Shown here: positions 1-10,166 of the stretch, in pieces | Position numbering within the stretch: the first letter of the stretch is position 1 | How the letters are laid out: every line of letters starts with the position of its first letter | Origin: Pseudevernia furfuracea | Taxonomy: Eukaryota > Ascomycota > Lecanoromycetes > Lecanorales > Parmeliaceae | Length of the DNA stretch: 31,143 nucleotides | Direction: 5' to 3' | Assembly (NCBI GenBank): GCA_022315425.1 | Contig: JAIUPT010000025.1 | Span: 1 to 31,143 of the forward strand | The notes under the pieces: model-generated | Told to the model about the DNA's origin: nothing | Seen by the model: the letters and a program-made list of their open reading frames with translations, nothing else | The model's database searches: none | Position numbers and translations under genes: made by a program

Positions 1-122
1 CAACGATTTCTGATGATGACGGTGGTAATAGACATGCGACGAGATATGCAGGGTTTCTGTATCTAAGACGCAAGAAAAATGTACCTGGTACGACTTTGCA
101 TCCCTCAGTGTTCTTCGTCCAC

Positions 123-1388
123 TCAAGAACTTCTGCTTTGTACGTCACTCAGCGCAGGCACGAGTCTCTCCAATTCTCACCACCTCACCTCAGCGGCTTC
201 GCCAGCTCAGCGAGGCTTTCTCTTCTCCCATCCGTATACTCTCTCTCACCTTCCACCCTCCTATACTGGCCCTGGACTTCACCAAACCTCTTCATCTCCG
301 CATCCCTCTCGGTCATCGTCTCTCCGAGAACCACCTGCATACTCGCAAGGACCTTTTCCGGGCCTTCGCCAACGGCACTCCACGGCCTCAACCTCATCAC
401 CCCCAACCCAGCCCCGCGGTCCCCAACAGACAGCTGCCACACTCCTCCTGAACCTCCACCATCAACGCAGCAAACATATCCACTGTCCACCACTAAACAA
501 GCACCTACCGTGGCACCTCGATCTTGAAATCACCGGGCCGTCCCATCCCTCCGACTTGTACTCCCCACCCGCCACCTCGCCCTTCCCCATCCTCATCAAT
601 CTTCACACTCGTAACAACGGACATGCTGACACCATACGCCTCATGCAATCCCGCATCGCACGTCCCACATCCGTCAAACCCCTGATCTCCACCACTGAGC
701 AGTTGCCGCCTCAACGTCATTCGGCACAATCATGTCCGCCTCCCCACACAGCTGCTTGGACCGCGGCACTACATCTTCGACACATAACGCCTGCCGAATC
801 GCCATGACCGTGGCAGGGATCCAGAAGAACTGCGGGTCGCGTGGCGGCGCCGTACGCAGGTCGCGGCGATGTGCGATGGCGTCGACCGACGAGGCGTGAT
901 GGCGCGTAGCCGGAGAGCAGCACGTGAAGTCTGTCAGGTAGGATTGCCGGAGACCCGAGTAGAGCTCTGTCAGTCTTCGATGGGTGCGGACGCCGGTGAA
1001 TGTTGTAGCCGTGTGGTTGCCTGTCATGAGCCGGTGTGAGTGTGGGTAATGATTAGGTGCAGATGGAATGGGGCAGAACTTGGGAAGAAGGGTGTGGTTG
1101 TGGGAGGGTGGGTTTGGGGTTTACTGAGATTGGGACGGTGTTCATGCGGGCGACTTCGCAGCCGAGGCTGTGCATCACGAATGGTCGCCATGGTGTTGTC
1201 CGACATAGCTACGTAGGCTTGGTCACTTTGGGTGCGAGGACTGTGTGGTTGTTGTGGTTCTACCTACCGTAGACGACCTGGTCGGGGTTAGTCACTTTGT
1301 GTAATCAGCTGAAAGGCTCGCGTGCGCGTACATGGCGGGCGAGGGCTAGCACCTTGGTCGGTGGTATGGGGAAGTGCTCGGAAGACAT
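123..1388 (-). CDS. Pyridoxal kinase (Bud16-like), frameshifted in the assembly
   Basis: Phosphorylates pyridoxal, pyridoxine or pyridoxamine with ATP in the cytosol (vitamin B6 salvage). Family words appear in order on the minus strand, spread over several frames: KVLALA near the start, then HVVYG, YVG, FVMHSLGCEVARMNTV, NHT, LTELYSGLRQSYLTDF, LSGYAPS, FFW, VPN, VVTSVKIDE, and a TGDMFAALMVE-like GTGD catalytic region near 460-503. The start is ATG at 1388 (MSSEHFPIPPTKVLALA). Three introns fit: 1331-1278, 1267-1209 and 1124-1021, leaving a 10-nt exon at 1277-1268. At least six one-base indels are needed. The 3' end is uncertain; a stop at 149-151 is the alternative. The long plus-strand ORF over 79-807 is its antisense shadow. 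Confidence 0.85.
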
Positions 1389-1794
1389 CGTCTCACGAAA
1401 GATAGGATTAGCTATCGGAGCATCATGGAGAAAGTCTACTGTTCCCACTACAATGTTCCTCGTGTGCTCTTATCATTTGAGAAAATTGGTGAACCAATGA
1501 CATACGCGCGAGCGAGGCTGGTTTGTAAGCGCGCCTAGTGGCTCGTCATCTTCTCCCTTCCCGACATACATACAGATAATGAGCTTGCTCGCTCTGCGAT
1601 CGCAGATTCTCACGTCATATCGACATATCGTCGAGATCGTGGTTAGCAGCGCTTCCAAGCTGCCGCACATCAAGCCTCATATCCTGAACAGTATCGCGCT
1701 TCGACTGCCACATACTCCCCTTGTCGTTGCCTATTAGAAAAAAAAATTTTATTTTAAATTTTTTTGAATTTGTTTCGCACCTCAGTAACATGCT
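1389..1794. other. Intergenic: pyridoxal kinase promoter and PCNA 3' flank
   Basis: No coding signal found. The stretch at about 1733-1776 is an A/T run (AAAAAAAAA then TTTT and TTTTTTT blocks) just past the PCNA stop and could belong to its 3' end or be a homopolymer artefact. Confidence 0.5.
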
Positions 1795-2742
1795 TTACTC
1801 GTCATCGCCAATCTACCAACCATTAGCCTCGTCGTAGACTTCATCGATGCTTTCACGATACCTTGGTGCCAAGTAGTAGTAGGTGAACGTAGGAGTGTGC
1901 CAGAAAGGACTGTGTCCACAGAGAGCGGACTTCAGAGGACACGGCAGATCTTACTCTTCCGAAAGGCCACTGGCTTTGCAGAGTTGACGAGGTATTAAGT
2001 GAGAACGTCAAAGAGAGCCGGCTCAGTGAGTGGATGGAGACGTCTGAGCTGGTGGTTCTCAACATGCTGTGTTGTCGCACCGTGACGGAACGCTCCGATG
2101 TCACCTGGCACGATGAACCGTACTCCTTCCTCGTAGCCTCGATTGATAACTACGCTGTGTTAGCTGTGCTCTTCCCACAACGTTGACTTGCCATGACTCA
2201 GACATTGCAATGAGATCTCTGCAGATACGCCGAAACTCCGGATGATGGCATCTCGATAGTAGCAGCATAATCTGTATCTGAAGTCAGATGCTCTGATCAT
2301 ATCCATCACTTGATGTCGTACTCGCTCAATCTATCATGTTTCGACTGCTCGCGACACGAGGTGCCATCATCGGTGCATCTCAGCCTGAGTGTAAGAATAT
2401 CTTCATTTGAGCGCCCGCAGGACTTGGTCAGTGATGTCAGGATTGATGCAAGGGCGATGTTCCTGTCGCAGTCGGCTTATGTTGAGAACATCTCGGCTTG
2501 AAGCATCATGGGGAAAACCAGGGCGACATGGGAGTTGTCATGGCCTGTAGGGCCACGCCAGAGTCATTGCCGTCGAGTTGCAATCTGTACGAGGTCTTTG
2601 ATAGCGTCGACGACCTGAGCTGGTAGTTGCGTTGCGGTCTAATGTGGTCTCGTACCTTTCAGGTCGACGCCTGCTCGAGTCGTGCTCTAGCACTGGAATG
2701 GGGTTAGTGCTGTGCATGGAATGATGAGAAGTCTCACTCACT
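1795..2742 (-). CDS. PCNA, DNA polymerase sliding clamp (Pol30)
   Basis: Homotrimeric clamp that tethers DNA polymerases delta and epsilon and many repair factors in the nucleus. Across shifting frames I read ARLEQAST, VVDAIKDLVQ, NDSGVALQAM, NSHVALV, NEDILTL, DRLSEYDIK, YAATIEMPSS, ICRDL, SVTVRQHS, and LAPK followed by IGDDE and a stop, the family order and ending. Introns fit at 2741-2693 (GTGAGT..CACTAAC..CCAG), 2655-2615 and 1861-1813 (GTATCG..GCTAATGG..TAG). The first intron appears to split the start codon as A|TG, and the last coding exon is only 18 nt (1812-1795). One-base indels are extremely dense, about one per 25-40 bases near 2400-2550. It diverges from the FAH-family gene. Identity is secure; exact codons are not. 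Confidence 0.9.
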
Positions 2743-3617
2743 GATGGGAAGATGTGCTGATACGGCGCGGCTTGCGGCTTATAGGAGAGATGTGTCGATG
2801 CGATTGATGTTGTACTGGACGATAACAGCAAAGCGATTGCCCCTCTACAGAACACACATTTAATATTGGAGAACGCGTGTCAAGACGCGCTGACGCAAAG
2901 ACTTAGCCGAAAAAGCTAAGCTCGAATCAGTGAGCTGAAGCCTGAGCGAGAGTGCATACGTATGAGTGAAATCGTCCTGTCCTCTGATCTATTGCAATGT
3001 GTGATCTGCGCCCTCTACTTCAGGCCGCGCCTGTGATGACCTCTTTAGGTGCTAGGGATGCTCGCTATAGCCTCCCCTTCGTGACATTGATATCTCTGAC
3101 GCTGTGAGTCATCTGATACCTGCATGCGTTCAACGAAAACTCCATGTCGCTTCTATAGGAGGCCAGATACTCGACACGTCTGACGATGTGTAGATCGTAC
3201 AGTGTGGTTGTAAGCATCACGCATCTATGTTACAGAGGCGTCTCATGATCATATCTCTACCACGATTTCATGAATGAGCGATATTGTGATCCTTTGGCGG
3301 CAGCAGATCTCAGTATCCTATCACTCCCAAGACATGGCATTGTCTTTTTGGCATCTAGTATTCCTCCAGATATCCAGATATGGGAGGAGTTCGTTAGTTG
3401 GCTTGCATTTCCTATTGGTCAGTCCTTTGAAGCACAGGATGTACGTGCCCTTTAGCCACGATTCCGGTCTTCCCCGACGATGGATCTTGACCATTTCGAC
3501 ACTTCGGCAACAATCCGGCACAGGGGTTAGTGCTGCATACTGGCCTTCGTCTACCACAGAGTGAAACAGACGAGTCGCATAGCTGCTAGAACACCTCTCG
3601 CAACAAGTTCAGCCAAG
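2743..3617. promoter_or_regulatory. Divergent intergenic region between PCNA (-) and the FAH-family gene (+)
   Basis: About 875 bases that should hold the PCNA 5'UTR and promoter and the promoter of the plus-strand hydrolase. Two weak plus-strand open stretches occur (about 3000-3190 and 3270-3455), but they match nothing I know and shift frame, so I do not call a gene. An unresolved 5' exon of the hydrolase could lie here. Confidence 0.4.
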
Positions 3618-4734
3618 ATGAAGGTAATCATCGGGAACGTGCAATCGCTCGTAGCGACTGATGCCGGACCTTCGAGGCGAACCAATCTTCCTCACCGATT
3701 TCGATCTTGAAAGCACAGATGCTCTACTGGTCTGAAGGCCAAGTCATCTCTGGCGATCTCTTTAGCACCGACTGCAAGGTCACAGATGAGGTTGTGACTG
3801 TCGAGTAAACTGCTCGTCCCTTGGCTGCTGAGGAAGTGCACGATCTACGATGTGTCGTTTGAACTATGCAACAAGCACAGTAGGAGAAGTCTCCAACGAG
3901 CATCAGGGATAGCTAGCTGACAGACTGCTGTGTCAGTAAACGAAGCTGGCCGACGCCGCACCCTCCCTTTATTTTGCTTCAACCCAACACCTGTGTCCTG
4001 ACCACGGTGCACCAATCGTCGTCCCAAAGATCGCCAGGACGACCAGCAGACTACGAAGGCGAGCTGGGAAGTCCACTCACACACATTAAACTCTCACGCA
4101 ACCGGACCATCGCCCGAAAGTGTCTAGTAATAGGCAAAGACGCAAGAACGTCTCCAGGAAGAAGCTCTGTCCTACGTAGGCGCTACACCTGCGGCACGAC
4201 GTATCCTCTCGCAACTCCAACTCAGAGAGAGTACAAAAGGAAAAGAGAACAAGGGAAAGAAGAGGAAAAAGGAGATGAGAAAGAGGGAGAAAAAAGGACA
4301 AGTAGGAACAAAACACTAGCCGGAGGCGTACCCAATGGGGCTTCTCGAAGGGCTCGACACATTCGCACCCTTGGGCCCTGTCTAGGATCCTCGAACTTGC
4401 GTGATCCGGCGGCGTTGCATCTGACCACGACGGTTGATGGAGAGGTCAGACAGGACGAAGGCGTGGATGATCTGCTGTTTGATTGTGCTTACATCATTCG
4501 TATCTCAGTCAGGGACTACGCTGCAGAAAGGGGAGCGTGATCATGACTGGTACTCCTGGAGGTAAGTCGAGCACTCCATGCCTTTTACCCGCTCTGTCGG
4601 ATACTTTATGCTACGATGCGTCTCATGTCTAGGTGTTGGAGCTGGGACTAATCCGCCAAACTATCTTGTCAGGGACGAAGGTGCAGTCACGATTTCAAGA
4701 TTGGGACCTTGAGAATGGCGTGGAGTATGCATAG
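3618..4734 (+). CDS. Fumarylacetoacetate hydrolase (FAH) family protein, likely fumarylpyruvate hydrolase/acylpyruvase
   Basis: The FAH fold cleaves the C-C bond of acylpyruvates using a divalent metal. Plus-strand words in order: GEPIFLTDFDLES, EGQVISGDLFSTDCKV, PLAAEEVHDLRCV, LNYA, GAPIVVPKIA, DYEGEL (metal-site region), VIGKDA, YTCG then DVSSR, WGFSKG, DTFAPLGPC, DGEVRQDEGVDDLLFD, IMTGTPG, GVGAGTNPP, and ENGVEYA followed by TAG. The last intron is clear (4562-4632, GTAAGT..CTAG) and another fits 4231-4319, almost purely purines. One or two further introns near 3890-4130 are blurred by indels. Its convergent neighbour is gentisate 1,2-dioxygenase, whose product becomes fumarylpyruvate after isomerisation, hence the substrate guess (inference). 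The start at ATG 3618 is the best available, not certain. Confidence 0.82.
4231..4319 (+). other. Polypurine intron inside the FAH-family gene
   Basis: Starts GTACAAAAGG and ends CACTAG; between them nearly every base is A or G. The coding words on its two sides (DVSSRKLQL before, WGFSKG after) belong to adjacent parts of the FAH fold, which is why I read it as an intron and not as a K/E-rich coding segment. No classical CTAAC branch site is visible. Confidence 0.6.
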
Positions 4735-4942
4735 ATAGAAAGCCTAGGGAACTCGGCAGAAACAAAGTAGCAGAGTAGACTTTGCAGTACAGATGCAGCC
4801 AGGCATTTGTCATGAGGGAGCCTACGTCCAGCCAATGTCACAAGATCTAGTACACAAGCAATTTCCACCTGTCCTACGCTACCTCAATCCGACACCAAAG
4901 TTCACTATCCACACCCGCCCTCCTGTAGAACCCCAATGCATG

Positions 4943-6042
4943 TCAACATAGCTTGTCATGAACCTGTAAAGTACACCGTCTCGCCCTCATCCGCAGTATG
5001 GCTATACTTATGCCACGACGGAAACGCAAAAAGTATCCCCTTGTTTCCACCGAAACACCTGTTCGCCAATCTGCGACTGTCCAGTTCCAGTAATAACGTG
5101 ATACACAGACGACGCAGTCTCCTGCACAGCAGGCGATGTGCATCCCGCATTCACCCGCTCCGCCGATCCACCCAGGACTTTCGACACTACGCAACTCAGT
5201 TAGCATCTGCACCTGCAAGGAGATGAACCTAGGACGACTTACCACTCCGCCCATCATCCTTCAAGTAATCCTCCTGCGCCCACTCCCCCTCTCCTGCATC
5301 CAAGCGCTTCTTCATCCCCACCCACGGAACACAATCGGACTCTTCTCACTATCCACGTTTTCAGCGGGATACCTCGCCTCCTGGAAATGTTCGACGAAAT
5401 GCACTGGGAAATGTACGAAATTCGGCAAATCGAGGCCGTCGAGCCAGATCATGGGTCCCGAACCGTCTTTGCGTGGTCATGCCAGTTCCAGGTGGGTGTC
5501 AGGATGACGTCGCCGCGCTGCATGTGATGCGCTTGCCGTGCACGGCTGTGAAGCCGCCGCTGCCTTCGATGATGAAGCGCATCGCGAACGCGGTGTGGTC
5601 GGTGCGCGCGGGCGGTTTCGTTGGGCATTACGAGTTGGAGGCCGCGTAGAGGGTGTCTGTTGTGAAGGGGGCGTCTGGGGTGCAGGGATGATTCGTTAGT
5701 TTGTGGTAGTGAGGTGGTGACGGGTCAAAGGGGGCGAAGAGAGGGGGATGAGGGAAGGGGAGTGATGGTACCTCGGGCAGGATTGATGAGCATGAGCACC
5801 ACGGCGCTCCGCTTGGTTCTCGTCGACCACTTCTCTGCTCGAAGGAGGGTGGGGCGGATCTCATCGAAGCGCCAGATGTATGGACGCAGGTTGGTTGGTA
5901 GAGGTGGGTGAGTCGCTTCATTGTGTCCATAGTGGTTGGTGTTGTGCTTGAGCGCTTCATCGATGAGTTCTTCGGCAGCATCTTTACTGTAGCCATTGTA
6001 GTTGGAGTGGCTTCGGTCATGGTCTGTACTTCGGGTCGCCAT
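4943..6042 (-). CDS. Gentisate 1,2-dioxygenase (bicupin)
   Basis: Opens the ring of gentisate (2,5-dihydroxybenzoate) with O2 and Fe(II) to give maleylpyruvate, in the cytosol. ATG at 6042 begins MATRSTDHDRSHSNYNGYS; downstream words over several frames are IWRFDEIRPTLLRAEK, VLMLINPA, PFTTDTLY, MPNETA, HTAFAMRFIIEGSGGFTAVH, RGDVILTPTW, WHDH, MIWLDGLDLPNF, HFPVHFVEHF, ARYPAENVDSEKSPIVF, ETASSVYHVITGTGQS, FRWKQGDTF, and PSWHKYSHTADEGETVY. The HxH (AHRH) and WHDH motifs supply the iron histidines of cupin 1. Introns fit at 5771-5675 and 5242-5187 (GTAAGT, branch GCTAACTG, GTAG). About nine one-base indels interrupt it. The stop at 4943 follows RFHDK-like residues and is approximate. Convergent with the FAH-family hydrolase. 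Confidence 0.9.
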
Positions 6043-6319
6043 CTTGAATGTGGCACTCTAGTTTGATAGTTAGAAACTGGTATTGTCGTGGGAAAGAAGA
6101 GACGGTAACTTCAAGTGTCTTTCACGTCGTTGATATTGATGCCGACCTAGCCAGCATCGGCATTGCGAACCACTGTTAAGATGGTCGGGGATCTAGACTC
6201 GAGCAGATTGTGGGAAGATCCGGGCATGGAGCGACTCCGGGTATGCATCGCATTTCGTGGAGATGCCTTCAACCTCCTTAAGTCACGGGCTCTGTACCAC
6301 AACGATGATCAAATTGAGG

Positions 6320-6825
6320 CTACGGGAGGAAGCTCGAATTGAACTGATTCAGAACAACATACAACTTCGAGTCGATGTCAATCACGAACACGATCTTCGT
6401 TTCATACTCATCAAGGCCAAAAAAGTCAAGAGATTACGGCGCAGGCAATGATGTAGTGGGACGGGAACAGACGCGCACTAGTATTTGACACTATCAACGA
6501 CTGTGGTAGTCTCTTGCGATTTTCCAACAGTGCTAAGAGCTCTTCATCGACCATATAGTATGCTTCCGTCTCCATGTTCGTGGTCAAGATGTGCTCCGAC
6601 TCCAACCAGCTCCTCAGCCTGAGCTTTGTTTCGGTCCGATCTGTCCTCATTAGCAGAATTCCTAGCCGAAGTTTGACGGTATTGGTCTCCCATCTCTTGG
6701 CTTCGGCGAGGATTCGTGCGGTCAACCTCGTCCTTATTGTACAAGGTCACGGACGCTGTGCCACGCAAGGTAAGGATCGAGGGCTTTTTGGGCCGATGCA
6801 TTGTGGTGAGTGGCATCAGTGAGGT
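6320..6825 (-). CDS. Small hypothetical protein, unrecognised
   Basis: I do not recognise this gene. The minus strand carries two overlapping open frames that join by one base near 6725: a first part around MHRPKKPSILTLRG and LYNKDEVDR, then ARILAEAKRWETNTVKLRLG, LLMRTDRTETKLR, LESEHILTTNMETEAYYMVD, EELLALLENRKRLPQSL. A further shift near 6430 would continue into YETKIVFVIDIDSKLYVVLN with a stop at 6320; otherwise it ends at 6426. Composition is charged and helix-prone, without signal peptide or membrane helix. Pyrimidine-rich DNA at about 6850-7250 on the same strand resembles a fungal 5'UTR/promoter and supports transcription from there. It lies upstream of gentisate dioxygenase on the same strand, but nothing shows a shared role. 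Confidence 0.4.
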
Positions 6826-9800
6826 TGGCGGAGCCTGATGACAAAGAGTCAGTGCTGTAGTATCGATGTCGAGATGTTCTGGTACAATCAGGTACACAAG
6901 AGAAGTGATGTGATGTGCACGGATGGTTCAAGGTAGGAGAGCAGCAACATGTATGCTGGGGACAGGACAAGAATATGGAACCTAATGGGATGGCATGCGT
7001 GACGTTATGCTAGGGCAGCCAGAGAGAAATGGAGAGAAGGAGAAAGAAGGCAGGTACATTCATTGCAGCAGATCCGTGTATGACTGAAGTCAATAGGCGG
7101 CGAGAGCTTTCAAAATGGTGACAGGTCGAAGCAGACATGGTAGACAATCGTGTGCAAGTCGTTGGGTTCAACCTGGAGAATACTCGAAGGAGTGGATGTG
7201 CGAGCGATATGACCGGAAGACTGGCCTGTAGGGAGAGAGCTAGAAGTATGGGAGTTGTCGTGATCAAGCTGGTCTCACTTATATGCCAGATATCTCCCGC
7301 TTAACAAGGCAAAGCAGATTGGAGAGCTACGAGTTCGCATATCGATGTCAGGAGAAGACTTGACGCCTTACCCTCTACAGTACGTGGCAGCCGTGATGAG
7401 ATGAGTGGACAGTCTCACGAACTTGACCTCGAATGTGCATTTTGGTGAGGGCATCTCTTGTGGGATTTTATGTTGCTACATAACGGAGCAAGGGTAGTGT
7501 TCCAGATAGCCCCCAGCAGCCAATGCCCTCGTTACGCTAGCGTATCATTCGTTCATGGATTGAGCTGTCATGCCGCTGGGCAGATAGTCGTCCGGTCATG
7601 GGCTGATGCTGCGTCCAGAAGTATAAGACGTCGTCACCCCAATAAAAATTCCAGGGATGGCACGGGCGCAGGCCTGTGGAGTGTCGACATCTCTGTATAC
7701 AGGAAGTCGCACAACACTTTGCTTGCGCTCGCGTTGTGACTGGCACACTATCTCAATCCGTGCTAGTGGCAGATACCGAAGACTGCGTGCGCGACTATTG
7801 AGTTTTGTTGCTTGTGCTCACAGCTTTGTACCTGAGTTCTCTCCTTGGGACCGTTGCCTGAACGGACAGGTAGACGACCTGTCGAGGCTCTTCTGTACAC
7901 ATTAGACCACGACGTCGCAGGTTCACCATTTTCGGATGACTTTGTCCTGGAGCCTGGCTTTCACATCATCATGCCATCTCGTCAACGGCTTCCTTCTTCG
8001 AATGCAAGTGATTTATGCTTGCAACGTTCGTACGTCACTTGACTGCTGAGAGGAGATGGATGATGAAGGGGACAGCACAGCGGTCTGTGATCCCGTAACG
8101 ATCAACTCGGATGGCAGGTGTATCGCTATATCGAGATTCGAGGCAAGATACAACCAACGCACGCATAGCGGATGAGTGGCTCCTTTGCCACCAACTTGTG
8201 AAACCACCAATGAAGGAAGAGGCGTGCGAGGATGATTGTGGCCGGCCTTGGCTACTGAAGAACGCATTCGCTTGCCACTGAATGCATTTGTGGCGTGTGC
8301 AGCGACTGTGTGGGACAACTTATCAACATCGTCCAACCAGGAGTCGCGCCGATGCGACGCGGCTGTCCCCGTGCGGAGTCGTGGGCGGGATGGAAACGGT
8401 TCACTCGACTTTCGATAAATCGAAGTCGTGAGGGAAGGTTACTTAAAATCACAATTAGCCTGAGACGCCTTTCACGATGTCAGTCGGGTTGGCACTTTCA
8501 GGGATGCCCGTACAGGACACACTTGTCCGAATTAGCGACAATCTGTGCTTGTGCCTCACGGTCTATGTAGCTGAGCTTTGTTGCTTGTGCCCCACTGCAA
8601 ATATACTATCTACCTAGGTAGTGGACTACAATTTTTGTCTCTTGGAGACGAGAGTCTCGCCGCGAAACTTTACCTAAATTACAGCACAGATGCGCTCTGG
8701 ATTTTCACCTCCAATGGTCCACTCAAGCGTAAAGCTGCGATCAGGCTTCCCCAAGCAGTCAACTCGGAAGGAGTTTCGCTGTATCCATTATCGTAGACTA
8801 ACCCGGTACGAGATTGCTCAAGCGGCAGCATGAGCCTTGAGGTATGTTTCTACGTTATGATTATGTTATTATTCTCGCCTACCCTCGCCACCACCGTAGG
8901 CCGAGTCAAGGTTGTTGCTCAGCAATGCGGCAACTGCAGCTGTGCGGTCGCGGCTGGCCGTGAATTTTTGCATACATCAGGCTTATACGTCAGCGAACAC
9001 TGCGAGTCCTCGTGCATTTCTCATGTCGAGCATGATCGCCCATCCACCCAAATATCATGTTCTCGCAGCCCAGCCCTAGCTGTAGAACCCAAACGATTCG
9101 GAACCTCCCTACTCCCAAAGTAGCTGCCCCGTCCAGGTCCAAGCACGGTTTCTCTTTTACCCTCGTCTTGCCGCCATGCTTTGCTTCCTCGTGTCTTGAT
9201 TTCGTCATCTCCAAGGCATACTACCCACTCTATAGCTTACTCGATTGCTCTCGGTAGGACTGATGTGGTTCCGCATTCGACTCGGTCGTCTTCCAGCCAG
9301 CGCAGCAGTCGGTATCAGGCAGCAGCACGACCTATGAAAGCGCCAGCATGTAACGAACGACTAGAACTTTAGACTCCCAACTTTATTCTATATACCTCAC
9401 CGGAAGTTCGACTCTCCTCAGGGAGATCACCTCGAAACTTCACTGTTCTCGGTCGGGAGGTCACACTGCAAAGCTGCCTGTCCGAAGTCGTTCTTTAGTA
9501 ACCCAAATATATAGCCCATAACCGCTCCCTCGTGGAAACCGTGACGAAGGTATGTTTAGAGTTTAATACTGTCTATCTTATCGTTCGAACCCTGCGAGAG
9601 GGAGCTTGAATCTCCACCTAGATACTCTATATATCTCTGCCAATGAGAATGATCAGAATTTTCCAGCTGAAAAATTGTGAGCATCTTGATTGCGAAATGC
9701 TCCCCACTTCACAAGCGCAGTAATTGATTCAACCCATTGACCAGTACGACTCTGATATACCAGTAGTCCATTGACTTCACCCGCTGGATATCCTCAGGCA

Positions 9801-10166
9801 CGACGATCCTCTACAGTGTCGGGAAGTAGCCTTGACTTCTCTCTCGCGACACTGAGCGACGTGGGACCAACACTGGGAGCACACTTAGATAGAGCATATT
9901 GGATAGAGCAAAGCCAATGAAGATCTGTCTCCCATTTGTGCTAATCGACCTTATACTGACTTCCAGGCCGTAAACGACATAACCATACCAACAGTACCCG
10001 ATGCGATGCATACCATCCATGATCCCCCTTCCGAACGCCTCGCCTCGTAGAGCAATGCCGCTATCATAGCTACATCATGCATTTGGCCCAAACATGTACA
10101 ACAGATCCCATGGCCTGTCGTAGCACAACAAAGCAACCTTCAACAGACAACAGAGCTGCTCATGTA
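6826..10166. other. 3.3-kb stretch with no resolvable gene
   Basis: No family motif found on either strand. Short open stretches exist (for example plus 8830-9123 with a hydrophobic start, and minus 7746-7537 starting MPVTTRAQAK, a plausible fungal N-terminus), but none continues convincingly in any frame. Because neighbouring genes need an indel every 30-130 bases, a real gene could be hidden here. About 6850-7250 is pyrimidine-rich on the minus strand, a likely leader of the small gene to its left. Confidence 0.4.

Noticed and set aside
79..807. 242-codon plus-strand ORF rich in Pro, Ser, His and Thr
   Set aside because: It is antisense to the pyridoxal kinase C-terminal half, whose motifs read on the minus strand; its composition is typical of a complement shadow.
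1790..2187. Long plus-strand open frame that read like a plausible protein
   Set aside because: The minus strand of the same bases gives PCNA motifs (SVTVRQHS, LAPK, IGDDE-stop) with matching splice sites, so the plus reading is a shadow.
3974..4540. Single 188-codon plus ORF with a Lys/Glu-rich centre
   Set aside because: Its ends carry FAH-family words in shifting frames and the Lys/Glu-rich part is better explained as a polypurine intron, so it is not a gene of its own.
9395..9640. Two similar GTTCGA..GGGAG..TTGAA/TCGAA blocks about 170 bases apart
   Set aside because: The similarity is short and imperfect and gives no tRNA fold or clear repeat unit.
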